From the NCBI GenBank assembly GCA_021199405.1, contig JAJQID010000041.1:1-5821 (forward strand): a stretch of 5,821 nucleotides of DNA, given 5' to 3'. Below the pieces are notes generated by a model. That model made no database searches and had not been told where the DNA came from. It saw only the letters and a program-made list of their open reading frames with translations. Positions 1 to 5,821 of the stretch are shown piece after piece (within the stretch, counting starts at the first letter, position 1; every line of letters begins with the position of its first letter). The position numbers and the translations under genes are program-made. This DNA is from Lachnospiraceae bacterium. Lineage in GTDB: Bacteria > Bacillota > Clostridia > Lachnospirales > Lachnospiraceae.

Positions 1-326
<326 letters not shown>

Positions 327-363
327 AAAATTCAGGCTTCACTTTAACAATCAGGAAAAAAGC

Positions 364-391
364 AAGGTGCGGTCATTTTTGACCGCATTTT
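364..391 (+). terminator. intrinsic terminator after the GH1 gene
   Basis: An 8-bp perfect stem (368-375 with 380-387, TGCGGTCA/TGACCGCA) closes a four-T loop. It can be extended by two G-T and two A-T pairs (364-367 with 388-391). The T tract after the stem is only four bases and is then interrupted by GCG, so termination may be incomplete. The position, 38 bases after the GH1 stop codon, fits the end of that transcript. Confidence 0.75.
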
Positions 392-393
392 GC

Positions 394-412
394 GTGAATT
401 ACGGCAGTTCAC
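394..412. promoter_or_regulatory. inverted repeat GTGAA-N9-TTCAC upstream of araC-like gene
   Basis: Perfect 5-base arms, GTGAA at 394-398 and TTCAC at 408-412, are separated by nine bases. It sits between the GH1 terminator and the ribosome site of the regulator gene. The right arm is part of GTTCACA (407-413), which recurs at 1469-1475 upstream of the DUF5107 gene. It could be an operator for autoregulation or catabolite control, but the arms are short and no binding data exist. Confidence 0.25.
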
Positions 413-414
413 AG

Positions 415-420
415 AAGGGA
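415..420 (+). promoter_or_regulatory. ribosome binding site for the 428 start of the AraC regulator
   Basis: AAGGGA lies seven bases upstream of the ATG at 428. A second good site, AAGGGG at 501-506, lies five bases before an in-frame ATG at 512, so the start of this gene is genuinely ambiguous. Confidence 0.6.
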
Positions 421-427
421 AACAGGT

Positions 428-1357
428 ATGAATACGGAGCAGGAATTGCAGGAAAAGCTGGAGGAAGAGCAGCGCGAGGGCAAAAAGAGGGATGGCTTTA
501 AAGGGGAAAAGATGATCGTCCTTCCAACGGAGGCCTTTTCAGACTATGTCAGCCACCCGATGGTCAGACGTCTGTATCTGACTGACGTTGGTTTTTTCCC
601 TAAGGCTACCCATCACTACAGAGAGAGACGGGACGGCGCGGAGGAGTATATTTTTATTTACTGTACAGAGGGAAAAGGCGATATCTATGTGGACGGCAGA
701 AAATTTACTCTGAAAGAGGACGAGGCCTTTTGCATCCCCCGGTATCGGAGACATCGTTATTATGCCTGTGATGATGATCCATGGAGTATCTTATGGGTGC
801 ATTTTAAGGGGGATGATGCCCGGTATTATCCATTGGAGGAGTGTAAAACAGTAAAGTTTACAACGGCGCATGCTACCAACCGTATGCTGTTTTTGTTTGA
901 ACTTTTATTCCGGGTTCTGGAAGGAAACTATGCGCTGGGAAATTTTATCTATATTTCCCAGGTCCTTTCCCTGATTCTGGCGGAGACCTATTATCGGGAA
1001 AAGCGTAATTCTGTAATGGAGCAAAATAAGCATGTAACCAACGTGATTCGATATATGCAGTCGCATTTGAGTGAAAATCTGACGTTGGAAAAGCTGGAGG
1101 AGGAGTTTGGGTTATCAAAGAGCTATCTGAATGTCATATTTAAAAAACATACGCAGCATGCCCCCATGGATTTTTTTATTCATCTGAAGATGAGGGAGGC
1201 GTGCAGACTTCTGAAGGTAACGGAGCTGTATGTGTATGAGGTGGCGCAGCGGTTGGGGTATCACGATCAGTATTATTTCTCCCGTATTTTCAAAAAGGTG
1301 GTCGGAGTATCGCCGAATGAATACAAGTATGGGGACTATTATCATTATAAAGAATAA
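428..1357 (+). CDS. AraC-family transcriptional regulator with cupin sensor domain
   Basis: The 309-residue protein matches the usual size and layout of AraC/XylS regulators. Residues about 55-130 form the cupin-type ligand-binding domain (HHYRERRDGAEEYIFIYC, then GKGDIYVDGRKFTLKEDEAFCIPRYRRHRYYA and WSILWVHFKG). Residues about 200-305 carry the two helix-turn-helix units. The first is VIRYMQSHLSENLTLEKLEEEFGLSKSYLNVIFKK in outline. The second includes VYEVAQRLGYHDQYYFSRIFKKVVGVSPNEYK, which follows the family signature closely. Such proteins usually bind a sugar and activate neighbouring catabolic genes. Here the likely target is the downstream DUF5107/GH35 operon and perhaps the gene itself. 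The first 28 residues are very rich in E, K and R and are unusual for the family, so the true start may be the ATG at 512 (281 residues), which has its own good ribosome site. The ligand is unknown. Flanking terminators suggest a single-gene transcript. Confidence 0.93.
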   Translation: MNTEQELQEKLEEEQREGKKRDGFKGEKMIVLPTEAFSDYVSHPMVRRLYLTDVGFFPKATHHYRERRDGAEEYIFIYCTEGKGDIYVDGRKFTLKEDEAFCIPRYRRHRYYACDDDPWSILWVHFKGDDARYYPLEECKTVKFTTAHATNRMLFLFELLFRVLEGNYALGNFIYISQVLSLILAETYYREKRNSVMEQNKHVTNVIRYMQSHLSENLTLEKLEEEFGLSKSYLNVIFKKHTQHAPMDFFIHLKMREACRLLKVTELYVYEVAQRLGYHDQYYFSRIFKKVVGVSPNEYKYGDYYHYKE

Positions 1358-1395
1358 AAACTGCCAATCCGGATCAGCCCCGGATTGGCAGTTTT
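1357..1395. terminator. strong, near-symmetric terminator after the AraC gene
   Basis: A perfect 16-bp stem pairs 1357-1372 with 1380-1395 around a seven-base loop. It consists of twelve mixed base pairs (CTGCCAATCCGG and its complement) plus four A-T pairs. The leading A run begins in the last base of the regulator's stop codon. The run of four T after the stem is short. The matching A run on the left means the structure could also work for transcripts from the other strand, although no minus-strand gene is seen here. It separates regulator transcription from the next operon. Confidence 0.88.
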
Positions 1396-1441
1396 GATGA
1401 ATAAGTGGAATATAATCCATCAAAAGATAGAATATGGTATT

Positions 1442-1468
1442 TTGAAGCAGAAAAGGATTCTGTATACT
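1442..1468 (+). promoter_or_regulatory. candidate promoter for the DUF5107-TPR/GH35 operon
   Basis: TTGAAG (1442-1447) and TATACT (1463-1468) resemble vegetative -35 and -10 boxes, but the 15-base spacer is shorter than ideal. Transcription would start near 1475, giving a leader of about 50 bases. A weak, short-spaced promoter is what an activator-dependent operon would be expected to show. A perfect TATAAT at 1411-1416 is an alternative -10, but its best -35 (TTGGCA, 1385-1390) is 20 bases away and inside the terminator stem. Confidence 0.35.
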
Positions 1469-1491
1469 GTTCACAACATATTCACATACAG
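1460..1491. promoter_or_regulatory. candidate operator: TTCACA direct repeats inside an inverted repeat
   Basis: TTCACA occurs at 1470-1475 and again at 1481-1486, exactly 11 bases apart, about one helical turn. The pair is bracketed by CTGTAT (1460-1465) and its complement ATACAG (1486-1491). AraC-type proteins use two helix-turn-helix units to touch successive major grooves, so the spacing suits such a protein. It overlaps or closely follows the candidate -10 box, which is an unusual place for an activator site and would fit repression better. This is pattern evidence only. Confidence 0.3.
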
Positions 1492-1516
1492 GCCAAAAGG
1501 CGGAACAATACCGGAC

Positions 1517-1521
1517 AGGAG
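1517..1521 (+). promoter_or_regulatory. ribosome binding site fixing the start at 1528
   Basis: AGGAG is followed by six bases and then the ATG at 1528. The in-frame ATG at 1522 directly abuts the site with no spacer and is therefore less likely. The GTG at 1405, which would extend the frame further upstream, has no ribosome site and lies just beyond the terminator. Confidence 0.8.
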
Positions 1522-1527
1522 ATGACA

Positions 1528-4500
1528 ATGAAGGAAACATGCGTATGGGCAGAAAAAACGTCTATTCCTACTTATGAGATCGGAAAAGCAGAAAAAAACC
1601 CGATTTTTCTGGAAAGGAGGGTTTATCAGGGAAGCAGCGGAAAGGTATATCCCTATCCGACCATAGAGAAAATCAGCGATGAAAAAACTGACTGGGAGTA
1701 TACCGCGGTTTATCTGGAGAATGAATATCTGAAGGTGATGATCCTGCCCCAGCTCGGCGGGAGAATTCAGCGCGCTTACGATAAAACGAATGAGTACGAT
1801 TTTGTCTATTATAACCATGTCATTAAGCCGGCACTGGTGGGCCTGACCGGTCCCTGGATTTCCGGAGGAATCGAGTTTAACTGGCCCCAGCACCACAGAC
1901 CAACCACCTTCCTGCCGGTGGATTATGAGATCGCTCAGAATGAGGATGGCAGCAAATCCGTTCTGCTCCATGACGTAGACCAGATCTATGGAACCAGGGG
2001 AATCACGAAGATCACACTGTATCCGGGAAAGGCTTACATAGAGATTACAGGGCAGCTTTATAACCGGACCAGCATGCCGCAGACCTTTCTGTGGTGGGCC
2101 AATCCGGCGGTTCCGGTGAATGACAATACCCAGTCCATCTTTCCGCCGGATGTGCACGCGGTTATGGACCACGGGAAGAGGGATGTTTCCAGATTTCCCA
2201 TTGCTACAGGTGTATATTACAAAAAGGACTATAGCGAAGGCGTGGATATTTCCCGTTACAAAAATATTCCGGTTCCCACCTCCTATATGGCGGAAAAGTC
2301 AGAATATGATTTTGTTGGAGGCTTTGATTATGGAAAGGACGCGGGGATTCTGCATGTGGCGGATCACCATATTTCTCCGGGGAAAAAGCAGTGGACCTGG
2401 GGCTGCGGGGATTTCGGCAAAGCCTGGGACAGAAACCTGACCGATGAGGACGGGCCATATGTGGAGCTGATGACTGGCGTGTATACGGACAATCAGCCGG
2501 ATTTTACCTGGTTAAAGCCCTTTGAGGAAAAGACCTTCCGGCAGTATTTTATGCCCTATAAGGCAGTGGGGCAGGTGAAGAACGCCACAACGGAGGCGGT
2601 AATTAACCTTTCTTATGAGAATGAAACTGTTGGGATCGTTGTCTACGCCACCAGTATTTATCCGGACGTGGAGGTCAGACTGTGTCTGAATGGACGGACG
2701 ATTCTGAAGGAGACTGCCAGGATATCGCCGGTCGATATTTACCGGAAAAGCATAAAGCTGCCAGGTATCAGGGAGGAGGAGCTTTATCTGGCTGTATACG
2801 CCGATGGAAAGTGCCTGGTGGAGTATCAGCCCCAGAAAGAGGAAATCCCTGAGCTTCCGGAACCTGCGAAGGCGGCGAAGGCTCCGGAAGAGATTATGAC
2901 AAATGAGGAGCTTTATCTGACGGGACAGCATATCGAGCAGTACAGACACGCTACTTATCTGCCGGATCCTTATTATCTGGAAGGGTTAAAAAGAGACCCT
3001 GGCGATATCCGGATCAATAACGCCTATGGTCTGCTTCTGATGAGAAGGGGCCTGTTTGAGGAGGCGGAGACTTATTTCAGGAAAGCTCTTCAGAGGCTGA
3101 CGGAGAGAAATCCCAATCCGTATAACAGTGAGAGCTATTACCTGCTTGGGCTGACATTGTTTTATCAGAGGCGATATGGGGAGAGTTATGACGCCTTTTA
3201 TAAAGCAACCTGGAGCAATGAGCAGCAGGAAATGTCTTTTTATTATCTGGCCGCCATTGACGCAGGCGAAAAAAGATGGGAAAGGGCGCTGGAGCATGTG
3301 GAAAAAGCCCTGGTAAAAAATGCCCACAACGTGAAGGCCAGAGGCCTGAAGGTTTATATTCTGCGCAGCCTTTCCCGCAGGCAGGAGGCTCTTCTTTTCG
3401 CCGGGGAAAATCTGAAGCTGGATCCTTTTGACTTTGTCTCCGGCAATGAGATGGTTCTTTTGAACAATCGTGATAAAGACCTGAGAGCTGACCTTAACGG
3501 GAAAATGCGTCATTTCAGAGAAAATTATCTGATGACAGCAAGGGATTACGCGGAGTTTGGGGCGTATGGGGAAGCGGTGGAGCTTTTGCGGGAACGCGGG
3601 GACAAATATCCGCTGCTGAAATATTACGAGGCATATTATCTGAATTTGCTGTGTGAGAAGGAGACGGGTTCTTCAGCGGAATCGGGGATGAGAATGAGAA
3701 ATGAAAGCTTCTGTCCTCAGAATCTGATGAATGAAAATATAAAAACTGCTCTGGCGGAAGCGGAGAATGACAGCCCGGATTACTGCTTCCCCAATAAGCT
3801 GGAGGATATTGCAGTCCTGCGCTTTGCCATTGACAGTGGTTTTGGAGTTATGGGCGCATATTATCTGGGAAATCTGTTCTACGATAAGCTGCAGTGGGAG
3901 CAGGCGGTGGAATTGTGGAGCATCACAGCAAAGAAGCGTCCCTCTTTTCCGACAGCTCACAGGAATCTGGCGCTGGCTTATTATAACAAGGCCAGGAATG
4001 AGGCGCTGGCGAGACAGGAGATGGAAACCGCTTTCCTACTGGATACCACAGATGCGCGGATTTTCCTGGAGCTGGATCAGCTTTATAAAAAGCTGGGCAT
4101 GAGCTTTGAAGAGCGCCTGTCTCATTATGAGGGACATAAGGAGCTGATTGTCGGCCGGGATGACCTTTATATTGAATATATTACACTGTTAAATATGGTG
4201 GAAAAGCCAAAGGAAGCGTACCGCTGTATTATGAGCCGTCGCTTTCATCCGTGGGAAGGCGGCGAGGGAAAGGTCACCACACAGTACACACTCTCCCTCC
4301 TGCAGATGGCAAGGCAGGCGCTGAAGGACGGCCAATATGAGGATGCGGAAGATTTTTTGAGAAAGACTCTGACTTATCCGGAGAATTTGGGGGAGGGCAG
4401 GCTGGAGGGCACAAAGGATAATCACATCTATTATTACCTGGGGCAGGCGCTGGAAGCACAGGGCAGACAGGAGGAGGCCAAAACCTGCTACGAGCGGGCA

Positions 4501-4890
4501 ACCACAGGAACGGATGAACCGGCCGGAGCCATGTATTATAATGACCAGCCCGCGGATATGATTCTCTACCAGGGGCTGGCATACGGAAAACTGGGGAAAG
4601 TACCTCAGGCCAGATCCAGATTTTACCGCCTGATTGATTATGGGGAAAGACATCTGGAGGATCAGGTGAAAATAGATTATTTCGCGGTATCTTTGCCTGA
4701 TTTCCTGATTTTTGATGACGATTATACACTAAAGAACCGGGTCCACTGCTATTATCTGATGGCTCTGGGTAATATCGGACTGGGAAATGATCAGAAGGCG
4801 GCAGAATTTCTGGAAAAGGCCGTTCAGCTGGAGCCGGGGCATATGATGTGCAGGGTTTACAGCAGGCTGGTCAGGGAGGGAATATTCTGA
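1528..4890 (+). CDS. DUF5107 domain protein with long C-terminal TPR array
   Basis: This 1120-residue protein has no signal peptide or membrane segment and should be cytoplasmic. Residues about 10-350 match what I know as DUF5107, with the opening PTYEIGKAEKNPIF and YQGSSGKVYPYP. It looks beta-rich and resembles aldose-epimerase-like sugar-binding folds (LGGRI at 76-80). Conserved-looking polar and aromatic patches are GGIEFNWPQHHRP (113-125), LWWAN (188-192), WTWGCGDFGKAWDRN (289-303) and YVELMTG (311-317). A second beta-type segment spans about 352-431, followed by a Pro/Ala/Glu-rich linker (434-456). From about 485 to the end lie many TPR-like helical pairs. Clear ones are at about 492-525, 534-566, 571-600, 760-800, 966-995 and 1072-1110, rich in aromatic residues. 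The function is not established. Candidate acidic or basic active-site residues are E116, H122, H123, D295 and E313. Coupling to a GH35 gene suggests a role in oligosaccharide breakdown: glycosidase, mutarotase-like enzyme or scaffold. Domain assignment is by recognition, not by search. Confidence 0.88.
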   Translation: MKETCVWAEKTSIPTYEIGKAEKNPIFLERRVYQGSSGKVYPYPTIEKISDEKTDWEYTAVYLENEYLKVMILPQLGGRIQRAYDKTNEYDFVYYNHVIKPALVGLTGPWISGGIEFNWPQHHRPTTFLPVDYEIAQNEDGSKSVLLHDVDQIYGTRGITKITLYPGKAYIEITGQLYNRTSMPQTFLWWANPAVPVNDNTQSIFPPDVHAVMDHGKRDVSRFPIATGVYYKKDYSEGVDISRYKNIPVPTSYMAEKSEYDFVGGFDYGKDAGILHVADHHISPGKKQWTWGCGDFGKAWDRNLTDEDGPYVELMTGVYTDNQPDFTWLKPFEEKTFRQYFMPYKAVGQVKNATTEAVINLSYENETVGIVVYATSIYPDVEVRLCLNGRTILKETARISPVDIYRKSIKLPGIREEELYLAVYADGKCLVEYQPQKEEIPELPEPAKAAKAPEEIMTNEELYLTGQHIEQYRHATYLPDPYYLEGLKRDPGDIRINNAYGLLLMRRGLFEEAETYFRKALQRLTERNPNPYNSESYYLLGLTLFYQRRYGESYDAFYKATWSNEQQEMSFYYLAAIDAGEKRWERALEHVEKALVKNAHNVKARGLKVYILRSLSRRQEALLFAGENLKLDPFDFVSGNEMVLLNNRDKDLRADLNGKMRHFRENYLMTARDYAEFGAYGEAVELLRERGDKYPLLKYYEAYYLNLLCEKETGSSAESGMRMRNESFCPQNLMNENIKTALAEAENDSPDYCFPNKLEDIAVLRFAIDSGFGVMGAYYLGNLFYDKLQWEQAVELWSITAKKRPSFPTAHRNLALAYYNKARNEALARQEMETAFLLDTTDARIFLELDQLYKKLGMSFEERLSHYEGHKELIVGRDDLYIEYITLLNMVEKPKEAYRCIMSRRFHPWEGGEGKVTTQYTLSLLQMARQALKDGQYEDAEDFLRKTLTYPENLGEGRLEGTKDNHIYYYLGQALEAQGRQEEAKTCYERATTGTDEPAGAMYYNDQPADMILYQGLAYGKLGKVPQARSRFYRLIDYGERHLEDQVKIDYFAVSLPDFLIFDDDYTLKNRVHCYYLMALGNIGLGNDQKAAEFLEKAVQLEPGHMMCRVYSRLVREGIF
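4873..4880 (+). promoter_or_regulatory. ribosome binding site of the GH35 gene inside the upstream gene
   Basis: AGGGAGGG lies within the last codons of the DUF5107-TPR gene, nine bases before the ATG at 4890. It supports this start and reinitiation or coupled translation across the TGATG overlap. Confidence 0.7.
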
Positions 4891-5821
4891 TGAATTATCA
4901 ACTTTCACTGGAGCAGGTGAAACCAAAGAAGATCTATACTCTGGGAGAGGATTTCCGGGGAAGAAATAAAGACGGAGAGGAGCTTTCCTTTACCAATTAT
5001 TATATGCAAAAAAACGGCGTTCCCTTCTTTGGCGTGAGCGGTGAATTGCATTTCAGCCGCATGTCTCAGGTCAGATGGGAGGATGAGCTGATCAAGATGA
5101 AAATGGGCGGGGTGAATGTGGTGTCAACCTACGTCTTCTGGATTCATCATGAGGAGGAAGAGGGCTGTTTTGATTTTGAAGGGCAGAGAAATCTTCGTCA
5201 GTTTGTGCAGCTGTGCCAAAAGCATGGACTTTATGTGATCCTGCGTGTGGGACCCTTCGATCATGGAGAAGTCAGAAACGGCGGCCTCCCCGACTGGTTG
5301 TATGGAAAGCCCTTTGAGGTCAGAAAGCTCAACGATGGTTTTTTAACCTGTACGAAACGCCTTTATACGAGAATCGGCAGAGAAGTATCCGGATTATTTT
5401 TTCAGGATAACGGACCGATCATCGGTGTGCAGATTGATAATGAATATATGCATTCCTCTGCGCCCTGGGAGATCACGACGGGGATTTCCAATGAGTGGGT
5501 CTTTGCCGGGGACGAGGGAGAAGCCTATATGCTTCGCTTGAAATCTCTTGCGGCGGAGTGCGGGCTGCAACCGGTATTTTATACCTGTACGGGCTGGGGA
5601 GGAGCCAGCACGCCGGCTTCCATGCTGCCGTTGTGGGGAGGCTACGCCTATCGCCCATGGATTTTCTATTCTCACAAAGGGGAGCATCCGGTTACGGAAG
5701 AATACGTGTATCAGGATTTTCACAATAATGAGGCTGTGTGCACCAATGATTTTCAGCCCGCTTATCTGCCGGAGGAGAAGCCCTATGCCTGCTGCGAGAT
5801 GGGCGGGGGAATGACCTGCTG
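4890..5821 (+). CDS. GH35-family beta-galactosidase-like glycosidase (5' part)
   Basis: The frame stays open for 310 residues and leaves the window, so the C-terminal half is missing. Typical GH35 landmarks appear in order. They are VPFFGVSGELHFSRM (about 44-58), WEDELIKMKMGGVNVVSTYVFWIHHE (64-89), YVILRVGPFDHGE (115-127) running into NGGLPDWL (130-137), and GPIIGVQIDNEY (about 175-186) with the expected acid/base Glu at 185. CCEMGGGM (301-308) lies where the nucleophile is expected, and E303 is the candidate. The family cleaves terminal beta-galactosyl or related residues with retention. Differences from the common motifs (QIDNEY for QIENEY, GEVRNGG for AEWENGG) place it in a divergent branch, so the sugar specificity may not be galactose. 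No signal peptide is visible, so it is probably intracellular. The start codon overlaps the upstream stop (TGATG), indicating one operon and coupled translation. Confidence 0.9.
   Translation, partial: MNYQLSLEQVKPKKIYTLGEDFRGRNKDGEELSFTNYYMQKNGVPFFGVSGELHFSRMSQVRWEDELIKMKMGGVNVVSTYVFWIHHEEEEGCFDFEGQRNLRQFVQLCQKHGLYVILRVGPFDHGEVRNGGLPDWLYGKPFEVRKLNDGFLTCTKRLYTRIGREVSGLFFQDNGPIIGVQIDNEYMHSSAPWEITTGISNEWVFAGDEGEAYMLRLKSLAAECGLQPVFYTCTGWGGASTPASMLPLWGGYAYRPWIFYSHKGEHPVTEEYVYQDFHNNEAVCTNDFQPAYLPEEKPYACCEMGGGMTC

Noticed and set aside
379..407. TTGACC at 379-384 as a -35 box for the regulator gene
   Set aside because: The position 17 bases downstream (402-407) reads CGGCAG, nothing like a -10 box, and the hexamer is explained by the terminator's right arm.
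1406..1419. Near-palindrome TGGA...TCCA around TATAAT as an operator
   Set aside because: Only 4-base outer arms with AT-rich centre; such short symmetry is expected by chance and no second copy is present.
1405..1527. Upstream extension of the DUF5107 gene to GTG at 1405
   Set aside because: No ribosome site precedes it, it begins ten bases after the terminator, its 41 residues do not resemble the family start, and AGGAG at 1517-1521 supports ATG 1528.
1115..1540. Minus-strand open frame of 141 codons across the terminator
   Set aside because: It runs through a perfect terminator hairpin and antisense to the regulator's conserved DNA-binding domain, and its protein has no family resemblance.
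1471..2172. Minus-strand open frame of 233 codons
   Set aside because: It lies opposite the well-supported DUF5107 region, has no recognisable domain and no convincing ribosome site; it is a shadow of the coding strand.
4189..4729. Two overlapping minus-strand frames opposite the TPR array
   Set aside because: Composition-driven shadows of the TPR codons; Pro/Cys-rich translations match nothing recognisable.
5394..5814. Small frames on both strands inside the GH35 gene
   Set aside because: The GH35 frame has continuous family motifs through this stretch, so the others are out-of-frame artefacts.

Overview
The window looks like chromosomal DNA from a gut-type Firmicute, most likely a clostridium of the Lachnospiraceae or a near relative. 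This rests on strong AGGAG/AAGGGA ribosome sites, compact clusters of intracellular glycosidases, and a DUF5107-plus-TPR protein of a kind I associate with such genomes. The genus cannot be fixed from the sequence alone. All genes lie on the + strand, and it reads as a carbohydrate-utilisation region.

Layout. (1) Positions 1-326 hold the 3' end of a GH1 6-phospho-beta-glucosidase gene, including the nucleophile motif and the phosphate-binding S/K/Y residues. It has clearly GC-rich third codon positions. (2) A hairpin terminator (364-391) closes that unit. It is followed by a short leader with an inverted repeat. (3) Positions 428-1357 encode an AraC-family regulator with an N-terminal cupin sensor and a C-terminal double helix-turn-helix. 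Its stop codon runs into a strong, nearly symmetric terminator (1357-1395). (4) A 132-base gap carries a candidate promoter and a pair of TTCACA direct repeats 11 bp apart. (5) Positions 1528-4890 encode a 1120-residue protein: an N-terminal DUF5107 region predicted to be beta-rich, then a long TPR array. (6) Its stop codon overlaps (TGATG) the start of a GH35-type beta-galactosidase-like gene that runs off the right edge.

How the genes may work together (inference). The AraC protein probably senses a sugar and controls the DUF5107-TPR/GH35 operon beside it. Neither operon protein has a visible signal peptide, so both probably act in the cytoplasm on an imported oligosaccharide. The GH1 gene is a separate transcription unit for phosphorylated beta-glucosides arriving through a PTS. 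The most interesting points are the uncharacterised DUF5107-TPR protein translationally coupled to a divergent GH35 enzyme, and the shared TTCAC-type sequence in both intergenic gaps as a possible operator.
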